This document shows, piece after piece, positions 1-6,383 of a DNA stretch of 9,285 bases (position 1 is the first letter of the stretch; each line of letters begins with the position of its first letter). This DNA comes from Pseudomonadota bacterium (lineage in GTDB: Bacteria > Desulfobacterota > Desulfovibrionia > Desulfovibrionales > Desulfovibrionaceae). The position numbers and the translations under genes were made by a program. The stretch is from NCBI GenBank assembly GCA_023390395.1, contig JAEWCY010000268.1, positions 1-9,285 of the forward strand. The letters are read 5' to 3'. The notes under the pieces are model-generated. The model saw only the letters and a list, made by a program, of their open reading frames with translations, was not told the origin of the DNA and ran no database searches.

Positions 1-1442
1 CCATCGGCGGCAAGATGGCCAAGCTCGACAAGACCTTCCCCACGGTCGACTGCTCGAGCTGCATCCTCGGCCCCAAGATGGTGGACGTGGCCCAGCACCC
101 CAACATCACCCTGCACGCCTACTCCGAGGTGGACGCCATCGGCGGCTACGTGGGCAACTTCCAGGTGCAGGTGAAAAAGAAGGCCACCTACGTCGACTGG
201 ACGCTGTGCACCGGCTGCGGGGCCTGCATGGAGAAGTGCCCGAGCAAGAAGAACCCCGACCGGTTCAACGAAAAGATCGGGCCCTGCACCTCCATCAACA
301 TCCCCTTCCCCCAGGCCATCCCGAAGAAGGCGGTCATCGACCCGACCACCTGCCGCCAGTTCGTCAAGGGCAAGTGCGGCGTGTGCGCGAAAGTCTGCCC
401 CACCGGGGCCATCAAGTACGACATGGCCGACGAGATCGTGACCGAGGACGTGGGGGCCATCGTCGCCGCCACGGGCTACGACCTCTTCGACATCAGCAAG
501 GTCACGGAATACGGCGGCGGGCGCTACCCCGACGTCATCACCGGCCTGCAGTACGAGCGCCTGCTCTCGGCCTCCGGCCCCACCGGCGGCCACATCAAGC
601 GGCCTTCCGACGGCAAGGAGCCGAAAAACATCGTCTTCATCCAGTGCGTGGGCTCGCGCGACAAGTCCCTGGACCGGCCGTACTGCTCGGGCTTCTGCTG
701 CATGTACACGGCCAAGCAGGCCATCCTGACCAAGGACCACATCCCGGATTCCCAGTCCTACGTCTTCTATATGGACATCCGCTCGCCCGGCAAAATGTAC
801 GACGAGTTCACCCGCCGGGCCATGGAGGAGTACGGGGCGCGCTACATCCGCGGCCGCGTGGCCATGGTCTACCCGAAAGACGGCAAGATGATCGTGCGCG
901 GCGCGGATACGCTGGCCGGCACCCAGGTCGAGGTCGAAGCCGACCTGGTGGTCCTGGCCGCCGGCGCGGAAGCGGCCGTGGGCGCGCCCAAGCTCGCCGA
1001 GAAGCTGCGCATCTCCTACGACAAGTACGGCTTCTTCATGGAAAGCCACCCCAAGCTCAAGCCCGTGGAGACCAACACCGCCGGCGTGTACCTGGCCGGC
1101 TCCTGCCAGGGCCCCAAGGACATTCCCCAGTCCGTGGGCCAGGGCAGCGCCGCCGCCGCCAAGGTGCTGGCGCTGTTCTCCAAGGACATGCTGGAAAGCG
1201 ACCCGCAGATCTCCCGCGTGGACATCAAGCGGTGCGTCGGCTGCGGCAAGTGCATCATCACCTGCCCGTTCAAGGCCATCAAGGAAGTGGAGTTCCGGGG
1301 CCAGAAGAAGGCCGAGGTCATCGAGACGGTCTGCCAGGGCTGCGGCCTTTGCACCTCGACCTGTCCCCAGGGCGCCATCCAGCTGTCCCACTTCACGGAC
1401 AACCAAATCCTCGCGGAGGTCAACGCCTTATGCCAGTCCTGA
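1..1442 (+). CDS. hdrA: HdrA-like flavin and iron-sulfur subunit of heterodisulfide reductase complex (5' truncated)
   Basis: This is the C-terminal part of HdrA, the FAD subunit where electrons are bifurcated in Hdr complexes. The frame is open to the window edge (first whole codon at 3), so the ATG at 15 is internal: the residues around it, GGKMAKLDKTFPT, are a conserved HdrA stretch. The N-terminal part of a normal HdrA of about 650 residues is missing. Counting from that Met: a Cys pair (C13, C16); an inserted ferredoxin domain with CxxCxxCxxxCP (C65-C75) and more Cys at 91, 113, 121, 124 and 128; the HdrA signature QCVGSRDK with a YCSGFCC cluster (C211-C229); the FAD-domain end GVYLAGSCQGPKDIPQSVGQG (about 358-377); and two C-terminal [4Fe-4S] motifs (C407-C417, C440-C450). 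The last 13 bp overlap flxD, implying translational coupling. The family is certain. The bifurcating role and DsrC link come from knowledge of the D. vulgaris system. Confidence 0.93.
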   Translation, partial: IGGKMAKLDKTFPTVDCSSCILGPKMVDVAQHPNITLHAYSEVDAIGGYVGNFQVQVKKKATYVDWTLCTGCGACMEKCPSKKNPDRFNEKIGPCTSINIPFPQAIPKKAVIDPTTCRQFVKGKCGVCAKVCPTGAIKYDMADEIVTEDVGAIVAATGYDLFDISKVTEYGGGRYPDVITGLQYERLLSASGPTGGHIKRPSDGKEPKNIVFIQCVGSRDKSLDRPYCSGFCCMYTAKQAILTKDHIPDSQSYVFYMDIRSPGKMYDEFTRRAMEEYGARYIRGRVAMVYPKDGKMIVRGADTLAGTQVEVEADLVVLAAGAEAAVGAPKLAEKLRISYDKYGFFMESHPKLKPVETNTAGVYLAGSCQGPKDIPQSVGQGSAAAAKVLALFSKDMLESDPQISRVDIKRCVGCGKCIITCPFKAIKEVEFRGQKKAEVIETVCQGCGLCTSTCPQGAIQLSHFTDNQILAEVNALCQS

Positions 1443-1921
1443 CCGGCAAGGAACTGCGTATCGTCGGATTTCTGTGCAACTGGTGCTCCTACGGCGGCGC
1501 GGACACGGCAGGCGTCGGGCGTTTCGGCCAACCCACGGACCTGCGCATCATCCGCGTCCCCTGCTCCGGGCGCATCGATCCGCTCTTTATCGCCAAGACG
1601 CTCATCAACGGAGCCGACGGCGTGCTCGTCTCCGGCTGCCATCCCCGCGACTGCCACTACGCCGAAGGCAACTTCTACGCCCGGCGTCGCCTGGAGGTGC
1701 TCAAGCGCTTCCTGCCCATCCTCGGCATCGATCCGGGCCGGTTCGACTACACCTGGGTCTCGGCCTCGGAAGGCCAGCGCTGGCAGAAGGTGGTGACGGT
1801 GTTCACCGAACAGATTCACGCCCTGGGCCCCGCGCCGCGTTTCGACGCCGTTTCCGCGGACATGCTGGCCAAGGCGGCGGCCGGGGCGCTCGGCCAAGGA
1901 GGCAACCGTGTCGCGGCTTGA
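1430..1921 (+). CDS. flxD: MvhD-like [2Fe-2S] subunit linking Flx to HdrA (FlxD)
   Basis: This 163-residue protein is of the MvhD/FlpD family, the small iron-sulfur subunit that docks an electron-donating module onto HdrA. It shows FLCNWCSYGGAD (C16, C19), VPCSGRID (C45) and SGCHPRDCHY (C70, C75), the cysteine pattern expected for the family's [2Fe-2S] cluster. Length is typical. The start is the ATG at 1430, inside the end of hdrA, with GGAGGT at 1415-1420 nine bases upstream; the open frame continues upstream only as an out-of-frame reading of hdrA. The final residues overlap flxC by 14 bp. In methanogens MvhD joins a hydrogenase to Hdr. Here the following genes encode an NADH-oxidising module instead of hydrogenase subunits, so FlxD is the better name. 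The short C-terminal Ala/Gly-rich tail (about 146-163) is less conserved in appearance. Confidence 0.9.
   Translation: MPVLTGKELRIVGFLCNWCSYGGADTAGVGRFGQPTDLRIIRVPCSGRIDPLFIAKTLINGADGVLVSGCHPRDCHYAEGNFYARRRLEVLKRFLPILGIDPGRFDYTWVSASEGQRWQKVVTVFTEQIHALGPAPRFDAVSADMLAKAAAGALGQGGNRVAA
1896..1902 (+). promoter_or_regulatory. Ribosome binding site that fixes the GTG start of flxC
   Basis: AAGGAGG is a near-perfect Shine-Dalgarno sequence lying five bases before the GTG at 1908, inside the flxD coding region. It supports GTG as the true start and gives flxC its own strong ribosome loading site despite the 14-bp overlap with flxD. Confidence 0.75.
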
Positions 1922-2879
1922 CGAGCTCAAAACCCGCATCAAGGAGGCCCTGCCCGGCCTTGAATGCGTCATCGGCTGGCAAAAGGGCTACGACCCCCTC
2001 CACAACACGCCGCTTTTCATGCGAAGCGAAGCCGACGTGGACAAGCTCGAATGGGGCCCGCTCAACGTCCACAACCCCGCCGTGTACCTGCCCACCTTCA
2101 CGGGCAAGAAGGTCGGCGTGGTGGTCAAGGGCTGCGACTCCCGCTCGGTGGTCGAACTGCTCCAGGAAAACCTCATCAACCGCGACAACGTCGTCATCTT
2201 CGGCATGCCGTGCGAGGGCGTGATCGACCTGTCCAAGGTCAAGGCGAGGCTCGCCGGGTCCGGCGCGTCCGCCGGCACGGTCACGGCCGTCGCCACCGAC
2301 GGCAAGACGGTCTCCGTCACCGCCGGCGGCCAGACGACCGCCATGTCCCTGGCCGAGGTCCGGGCCGACAAGTGCGGCCGCTGCCAGTTCCCCAACGCCG
2401 TGCTGGCCGACGCCTACGTGGGCGACCCCATCGCCCCGGCCGCCCCGGCCGCGGCCGCGGACGCCGACCTGGCCGCGCTCGACGCCATGAGCGTGCCCGA
2501 GCGCATGGCGTTTTGGCGCTACCACATGGAGCGCTGCATCCGCTGCTACGCCTGCCGCAACGCCTGCCCCATGTGCGTGTGCCGCGACCACTGCATCGCC
2601 CAGAGCCGCGAACCCCACTGGCTGACCCAGGAAGACACGGCCACGGAAAAGCTCATGTTCCAGGTCGTCCACGCCGTGCACCTGGCCGGGCGCTGCACGG
2701 AGTGCGGCGAATGCCAGCGGGCCTGCCCCATGGACATCCCGGTGCTGGCGCTTAAAAAGCACCTGAACCGCACCATCCGCGACCTGTTCGACTACCAGGC
2801 CGGCGTGGACCCGCAGGCGATCCCGCCCTTGCTGCAGTTCAAGCTCGAGGAAGACAACATCAAGGAGCGTAGCTGGTAA
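1908..2879 (+). CDS. flxC: FrhB/FdhB-type iron-sulfur protein with two [4Fe-4S] motifs (FlxC)
   Basis: A 323-residue soluble electron carrier, third gene of the Flx module. The N-terminal half (about 1-175) resembles coenzyme F420 hydrogenase/dehydrogenase beta-type proteins, with VVVKGCDSRSVVELLQEN (71-88), FGMPCEG (98-104) and KCGRCQFPNA (155-164). An Ala/Pro-rich linker (about 176-192) joins it to a ferredoxin half. The first motif there is CxxCxxCxxxCP (C210, C213, C216, C220), extended by C223, C225 and C229; the second is C263, C266, C269, C273. The GTG start is chosen for the strong ribosome site just before it and because an ATG start would remove conserved-looking sequence. It ends in TAATG, overlapping flxB by one base. 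The expected role is electron relay between FlxA/FlxB and FlxD-HdrA. F420 is not expected in this lineage, so the FrhB-like fold probably does not bind it (inference). Confidence 0.87.
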   Translation: MSRLDELKTRIKEALPGLECVIGWQKGYDPLHNTPLFMRSEADVDKLEWGPLNVHNPAVYLPTFTGKKVGVVVKGCDSRSVVELLQENLINRDNVVIFGMPCEGVIDLSKVKARLAGSGASAGTVTAVATDGKTVSVTAGGQTTAMSLAEVRADKCGRCQFPNAVLADAYVGDPIAPAAPAAAADADLAALDAMSVPERMAFWRYHMERCIRCYACRNACPMCVCRDHCIAQSREPHWLTQEDTATEKLMFQVVHAVHLAGRCTECGECQRACPMDIPVLALKKHLNRTIRDLFDYQAGVDPQAIPPLLQFKLEEDNIKERSW

Positions 2880-3934
2880 TGGCCGCCGTCAAATATATCG
2901 CGAGCGACAAGCTCCCCGATTGGCTCAAGTCCCTGGCCGCCAAGAGCCGGGTGCTCGTTCCCGTCGCGGAAGGCGGCGGCGTGGTGTTCCGGCCCTATGC
3001 GCCGGGCTGCCGCCCCGTCTTCGACAGCGACGCCACGGCCCCGCCCAAGGGGGCCGTCTTCCCGGCCTGCCAGGAACTGTTCCGCTACGAACAGGGCAAG
3101 GACCCGGAAGATCCCGGCAAGCCCACCCTCACGCTCATTCCCTCGACCGAAGCCGAGCCCACCGTGGTCTTCGGGGCCAAGCCCTGCGGGACGCGGGGAT
3201 TCCTCATCTTCGACCGCGTCTACGTCGGCAAGAAGTTCCCGGACCCGTATTACATCGCCGCCCGCGAAGCCACGGTCTTCGTGACCATGGCCTGCGCCGC
3301 CGCAAACGTGGAAAACACCTGCTTCTGCCACTGGGTCGGCTCCGGCCCGGCCGACGCCTCGGGCTCGGACGTGCTGCTGACCCCCGTGGCCGGCGGCTAC
3401 ACGGCCGAGGCCGTCACGGACAAGGGCGCGGCCCTGCTCGAGGACCCGGCGCTTGCCGACGGCGCGGCCAAGGCCGACGAGGCCGCCGCGGTCAAGGCCG
3501 CCGCCCGGGAAGCCCTGGGCGAGGCCCCGGACATCGCCGACTCCCCGGCGGCGCTTTTGGCCGCCTTCGACGACGCGGACTTCTGGCGCGACCAGTCGGA
3601 CAAGTGCGTCAGCTGCGGGGCCTGCACCTACCTGTGCCCGACCTGCTACTGCTTCACCATCACCGACGAGCCCAAGGGTCTGTCCGGCCGGCGCATGCGC
3701 TCCTGGGACGCCTGCATGCACTTCCAGTTCACCCTGGAGGCCTCGGGCCACAATCCCCGGCCGACCAAGGCCCATCGCCTCAAAAACCGCGTGGGCCACA
3801 AGTTCAGCTATTATCCGACCCTGCATGACGGGCTTATCGCCTGCTGCGGCTGCGGCCGGTGCATCAAGAGCTGTCCGGTCTCGGTGGACATCCGCGAGAT
3901 CGTGCAAAACGCCGTGGCCAGGGCCAAGGGCTAG
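2879..3934 (+). CDS. flxB: 4Fe-4S dicluster protein related to AsrA/hydrogenase beta subunits (FlxB)
   Basis: A 351-residue iron-sulfur protein of the family that includes anaerobic sulfite reductase subunit A. An N-terminal alpha/beta region has GAKPCGTRGF (99-108) and the Cys-containing stretch ACAAANVENTCFC (138-150). An Ala-rich charged segment (about 183-228) follows, then two [4Fe-4S] motifs: CVSCGACTYLCPTCYC (C243-C253, extra C256 and C258) and CCGCGRCIKSCP (C322, C325, C328, C332, with extra C323). The ATG overlaps the flxC stop by one base, with AAGGAG at 2862-2867. flxA follows after 11 bp. In AsrA-AsrB and hydrogenase beta-gamma pairs this subunit receives electrons from an FAD/NAD(P)H-binding partner, which here is FlxA. 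Reading it as a sulfite reductase subunit is unlikely because no siroheme subunit lies beside it. Confidence 0.88.
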   Translation: MAAVKYIASDKLPDWLKSLAAKSRVLVPVAEGGGVVFRPYAPGCRPVFDSDATAPPKGAVFPACQELFRYEQGKDPEDPGKPTLTLIPSTEAEPTVVFGAKPCGTRGFLIFDRVYVGKKFPDPYYIAAREATVFVTMACAAANVENTCFCHWVGSGPADASGSDVLLTPVAGGYTAEAVTDKGAALLEDPALADGAAKADEAAAVKAAAREALGEAPDIADSPAALLAAFDDADFWRDQSDKCVSCGACTYLCPTCYCFTITDEPKGLSGRRMRSWDACMHFQFTLEASGHNPRPTKAHRLKNRVGHKFSYYPTLHDGLIACCGCGRCIKSCPVSVDIREIVQNAVARAKG

Positions 3935-3945
3935 AGGGCAAGACC

Positions 3946-4782
3946 ATGACCGATCCGTTCAATCCCTATCTGCCGGAAGTGGCCACCATCCTGGAGACCG
4001 TCCAGGAAACCCACAACATCAAGACCTTCCGGGTGCGCTTCGACGACGAGGCCAAGATGGCGGCCTTCAAGTTCGAGCCCGGCCAGGTCGGCCAGCTGTC
4101 CGCCCCGGGCATCGGCGAATCCACCTTCGTCATCAACTCGCCCCCCACCCGCATGGACTACCTCCAGTTCTCGGTCATGCGGGCCGGCGAGGTGACCTCC
4201 ATGCTCCATGGCTTAAACGCCGGGGACAAGGTGGGCGTGCGCGCGCCCCTTGGCAACTGCTTCCCGTACGAGGCCATGAAGGGCAAAAACATCGTGTTCG
4301 TCGGCGGCGGCATCGGCATGGCCCCGCTGCGTACGCTCTTCCTCTACATGCTCGACAACCGGGCCGACTACGGCGACATCACGCTCCTCTACGGCGCACG
4401 CTCCCCGGCGGACATGGCCTTCTCGGCCGAGCTGCCGGAGTGGACCTCGCGAGCCGACGTGAACACCACGCTCACCATCGACCGCGAGGCCGACGGCTGG
4501 ACGCACAAGGTGGGACTGATTCCCAACGTGCTGCTGGAGCTCGCGCCCAAGCCCGAGAACACCGTGGCCGTGACCTGCGGTCCGCCGATCATGATCAAGT
4601 TCACCCTGGAGGCGCTCAAAAAGCTCGACTTCCAGGACGACCAGATCTTCACCACCCTGGAAAAACGCATGAAATGCGGCATCGGCATCTGCGGGCGCTG
4701 CAACATCGGTTCGAGCTACGTGTGCGTGGACGGCCCGGTGTACACCTACGCCCAGCTCAAGGCCCTGCCCAACGAACTGTAA
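3946..4782 (+). CDS. flxA: FAD/NAD(P)H-binding oxidoreductase with C-terminal [2Fe-2S] (FlxA)
   Basis: A 278-residue protein of the ferredoxin-NADP reductase-like family that includes PyrK, hydrogenase gamma and AsrB subunits; it is the likely NADH entry point of the complex. Residues 1-105 form the FAD-binding barrel (EPGQVGQLS at 44-52, ESTFVINSPP at 58-67). The nucleotide-binding domain shows GGGIGMAPLR (120-129), YGARSPAD (149-156) and CGPPIM (211-216). The C-terminal [2Fe-2S] site is C244, C249, C252, C260 in KCGIGICGRCNIGSSYVC. The frame opens upstream to an ATG at 3859, but that extension only re-reads flxB. The ATG at 3946 has GAGGG at 3934-3938 and gives the usual family length. It is the last gene of the tightly packed operon. 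NADH rather than NADPH is inferred from the characterised D. vulgaris system, not from specificity residues. Confidence 0.9.
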   Translation: MTDPFNPYLPEVATILETVQETHNIKTFRVRFDDEAKMAAFKFEPGQVGQLSAPGIGESTFVINSPPTRMDYLQFSVMRAGEVTSMLHGLNAGDKVGVRAPLGNCFPYEAMKGKNIVFVGGGIGMAPLRTLFLYMLDNRADYGDITLLYGARSPADMAFSAELPEWTSRADVNTTLTIDREADGWTHKVGLIPNVLLELAPKPENTVAVTCGPPIMIKFTLEALKKLDFQDDQIFTTLEKRMKCGIGICGRCNIGSSYVCVDGPVYTYAQLKALPNEL

Positions 4783-4826
4783 ACGGCGGGTGTGACCCAC
4801 ACGACGTGAGAGACAAGGGGCTCCAT

Positions 4827-4898
4827 CCCCCTATGCGGGGGGCCCGGGGGGGATGATCCCCCCCGGCGGGGTCCAGGGGCGGCGCCCCTGGCCGCCGG
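4827..4898 (+). repeat. Cluster of GC-rich inverted repeats, REP-like intergenic element
   Basis: Three back-to-back stem-loops fill the middle of the gap after flxA. The first pairs CCCCC (4827-4831) with a G-run (4837-4842) around TATGC. The second pairs CCGGGGGGG (4844-4852) with CCCCCCCGG (4858-4866) around ATGAT, a perfect 9-bp stem. The third pairs CCGGCGG (4863-4869) with CCGCCGG (4892-4898), then, past a three-base bulge, CCAGGGGC (4873-4880) with GCCCCTGG (4884-4891) around GGC. The second and third share bases 4863-4866, so only one can form at a time. No T-run follows. Such blocks look like dispersed intergenic repeats of GC-rich genomes. The element could stabilise or attenuate the flx transcript; that role is inference. 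Confidence 0.75.
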
Positions 4899-4910
4899 AG
4901 GCCTCTCAAC

Positions 4911-4916
4911 AAGGAG
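4911..4916 (+). promoter_or_regulatory. Ribosome binding site of the erythrin-like gene
   Basis: AAGGAG sits six bases before the ATG at 4923 and just 12 bases after the last hairpin of the repeat cluster, so it should stay exposed whichever hairpin forms. It confirms the ATG at 4923. Confidence 0.75.
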
Positions 4917-4922
4917 ACGCAC

Positions 4923-5414
4923 ATGGCACGCTTTTTCAGCGCCAGCGATATCGTGGGCACGGCCGTGGAGATCGAACGGCGCGGCCGCAACGTCTACAGC
5001 AAGGCGGCCGCCGCCGCGACCAACCCGGACGTCAAGCGCTTCCTGGAGTTCTTCGCCGGCGAGGAGGCCCGCCACCAGGCCATCTTCGAGGCCATGGCCG
5101 GGCGGATCGCCAAGATCGAGATCCCGGCCGGCAGCGACGAAGAGGAATACATGGACTACGTCCAGGCCCTGCTCGATTCCCACGCCCTCTTCTGCGGGGG
5201 CGCGCCGGAAAAGGACCTGGCCGACGCGGCCGACGCCGTCGCGGCCATCGAGCTGGCCAGCCGGTTCGAGAAGGACACCATCCTCTACTTCCGCGAGATG
5301 ATGGACCTTCTGCCGGCGGCCGAAGGCAGCGTCGTGAAACAGTGCCTGGACGAGGAACGCGGCCACCTGCGGCAGCTTCGCGGCATGCTGGCCACCCTCA
5401 AACGCCAGGCGTAA
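4923..5414 (+). CDS. Ferritin-like/erythrin non-heme di-iron protein
   Basis: A 163-residue four-helix protein of the rubrerythrin/ferritin-like superfamily without a rubredoxin domain. The di-iron ligand set is visible: a helix-1 Glu (E18 in AVEIERRGRNVY), ExxH in helix 2 (E48, H51 in GEEARHQ), a helix-3 Glu (E116 in ELASRFEKDTILYF) and ExxH in helix 4 (E145, H148 in DEERGHL). The CxxC pairs of a rubredoxin centre are absent; the only cysteines are C91 and C141. Family members reduce hydrogen peroxide or handle iron in anaerobes, and a peroxidase or iron-storage role in the cytoplasm is likely but not shown. Without rubredoxin, it would need an outside electron donor. It lies 140 bp after flxA across the repeat cluster and is followed by a terminator-like hairpin, so it is either the last gene of the flx transcript or separately transcribed. 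No clear promoter was seen. Confidence 0.87.
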   Translation: MARFFSASDIVGTAVEIERRGRNVYSKAAAAATNPDVKRFLEFFAGEEARHQAIFEAMAGRIAKIEIPAGSDEEEYMDYVQALLDSHALFCGGAPEKDLADAADAVAAIELASRFEKDTILYFREMMDLLPAAEGSVVKQCLDEERGHLRQLRGMLATLKRQA

Positions 5415-5422
5415 CGGCTCTC

Positions 5423-5464
5423 GCGGCGGGCCGTTCCCACGCGGCCGGCCCGCCGCCATATTTT
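5423..5464 (+). terminator. Rho-independent-type terminator after the erythrin-like gene
   Basis: GCGGCGGGCC (5423-5432) pairs perfectly with GGCCCGCCGC (5447-5456), a 10-bp all-GC stem with a 14-base loop, nine bases after the stop codon. A short AT-rich run CATATTTT (5457-5464) follows. The T-run is short, so efficiency is uncertain, but position and shape fit the end of the erythrin transcript. Confidence 0.6.
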
Positions 5465-5471
5465 CGTCCGT

Positions 5472-5486
5472 CCGCGCCCGGCGCGG
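5472..5486 (+). other. Short GC hairpin in the leader of the TrfA-like gene
   Basis: CCGCGC (5472-5477) pairs with GCGCGG (5481-5486) around CCG, a 6-bp stem 13 bases before the AAGGGGGAG ribosome site (5499-5507) of the gene starting at 5512. It may only reflect base composition. A role in transcript structure is possible but unsupported. Confidence 0.35.
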
Positions 5487-5511
5487 GCGGCCGCAGGCAA
5501 GGGGGAGCACC

Positions 5512-6360
5512 ATGTACCACGACGAAATTGCTTTCGACGCCATGCCCCTGGCCAACCCCTTCGAGGCCGAGGCGCGCCCGGGCCCGGCCGACGCCCTGGA
5601 ACAGGGCTTTTCCGACCGCCTGGCCGGCCTGCTCCTGGCCTCGGACCTCTTCGCCGCCCGCAACCCCGGCCCCCGGACCCGCTGCGACGGCGCGCCCCTG
5701 GCCGCCTGCTGGGACGGCGCGGACGTGCGCTACTGCGGCGAGCGCCTGGACCAGGACGACCTGGACGCCTTTCTCGGCTGCCTGCTGCTGGCCTTCCGCG
5801 AGTCCGGCCGCTCGGGCGCGGCCCGGTTCAGGCTGCGCGACCTCACGCGGCTCATCCGGCCCAAGGGCCGGCGCTTCGACGCCAGGCGGCTGGAACGGTC
5901 GCTGTGGCGGCTGGCCGGGGCCCGCATCGAGATCGAGGAAGGGGCCGGCTGCGTGCGCATGCAGGTCCGACTGCTGCACACCCTGCTGTGCGACCGCGAA
6001 GCCGGCATCTGCGCCCTGGACGTGAACCCCCGCCTCATGGCCGGCCTGCGCGGCGCCGCCGTGGTGGAACGGCTGCTGGCCGCCCGGGCGCCGCTCGGTT
6101 CCGCGCCTTTCCCCCGCTGGCTGGCGGGCCTGCTTTCCCACGGCCCGTCCACCCTGCGCCTGGACATGGCCGCCCTGCGCCGCCTGTCCGGGCTCACGCG
6201 CCAGCCCATGCCGGCCTTCCGGCTGCGGGCCATCGCCGCCTTGCAGGACTTCCTGGATCTCGGCTATGTTGCCGCCATAGAGCCGGCCGGTCCGGACAGG
6301 CTCGTGGTCAGGCGTCCCGAGGCCCGCGGCGAGGAGCCGGCCTGCCTGCTGCTGTCCTGA
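5512..6360 (+). CDS. TrfA-like replication initiator family protein
   Basis: A 282-residue protein that aligns colinearly, from memory, with the C-terminal two-thirds of the IncP/RK2 plasmid initiator TrfA. The best match is VRYCGERLDQDDLDAFLGCL (72-91) to the TrfA stretch containing ITYTGVELRADDDELVW. Before it, LLLASDLFAARNPGPR (40-55) parallels ARSALFTTRNKKIPR. After it come the first winged helix (about 105-143), VRLLHTLLCDREAGICALDV (152-171) like the TrfA VSLLHRFRVLDRGKKTS region, and a second winged helix (about 200-255, from FPRWLAGLLSHG to LDLGYV). TrfA binds origin iterons and loads the replicative helicase. No iteron array is visible near this gene, so whether it starts replication is unknown; it may be a domesticated DNA-binding protein or a relic of an integrated element. 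ATG start with AAGGGGGAG at 5499-5507. Its codon bias matches its neighbours, arguing against very recent transfer. Confidence 0.72.
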   Translation: MYHDEIAFDAMPLANPFEAEARPGPADALEQGFSDRLAGLLLASDLFAARNPGPRTRCDGAPLAACWDGADVRYCGERLDQDDLDAFLGCLLLAFRESGRSGAARFRLRDLTRLIRPKGRRFDARRLERSLWRLAGARIEIEEGAGCVRMQVRLLHTLLCDREAGICALDVNPRLMAGLRGAAVVERLLAARAPLGSAPFPRWLAGLLSHGPSTLRLDMAALRRLSGLTRQPMPAFRLRAIAALQDFLDLGYVAAIEPAGPDRLVVRRPEARGEEPACLLLS

Positions 6361-6383
6361 CCGCGACGCGCATGGACGGGATC

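Noticed and set aside
206..1429. Plus-strand open frame running into flxD from far upstream
   Set aside because: This part is the out-of-frame reading of hdrA, giving Arg/Pro/His-rich low-complexity protein. Only the portion from the ATG at 1430 is a real gene.
1803..2762. Minus-strand open frame opposite flxC
   Set aside because: His/Gly/Val-rich antisense translation of a well-supported iron-sulfur gene, with no motifs and no ribosome site considered convincing.
2879..3934. Anaerobic sulfite reductase subunit A as the function of the 351-residue protein
   Set aside because: The family is shared, but there is no siroheme subunit beside it, and the flanking hdrA, flxD, flxC and flxA genes identify the Flx-Hdr context.
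3859..3945. Upstream extension of flxA to an earlier ATG
   Set aside because: It overlaps the flxB C-terminus, adds 29 residues unlike any family N-terminus, and the ATG at 3946 has its own ribosome site and gives the normal length.
4790..4802. Small hairpin GTGTG-ACC-CACAC just after flxA, as a terminator
   Set aside because: Only a 5-bp stem with no T-run following; too weak to call.
4924..4940. Possible sigma-54 promoter (TGGCAC followed by a T-run)
   Set aside because: The -24 half matches TGGCAC, but the -12 half reads TTCAG and lacks the essential GC at the right spacing. It also lies inside the start of the erythrin gene.
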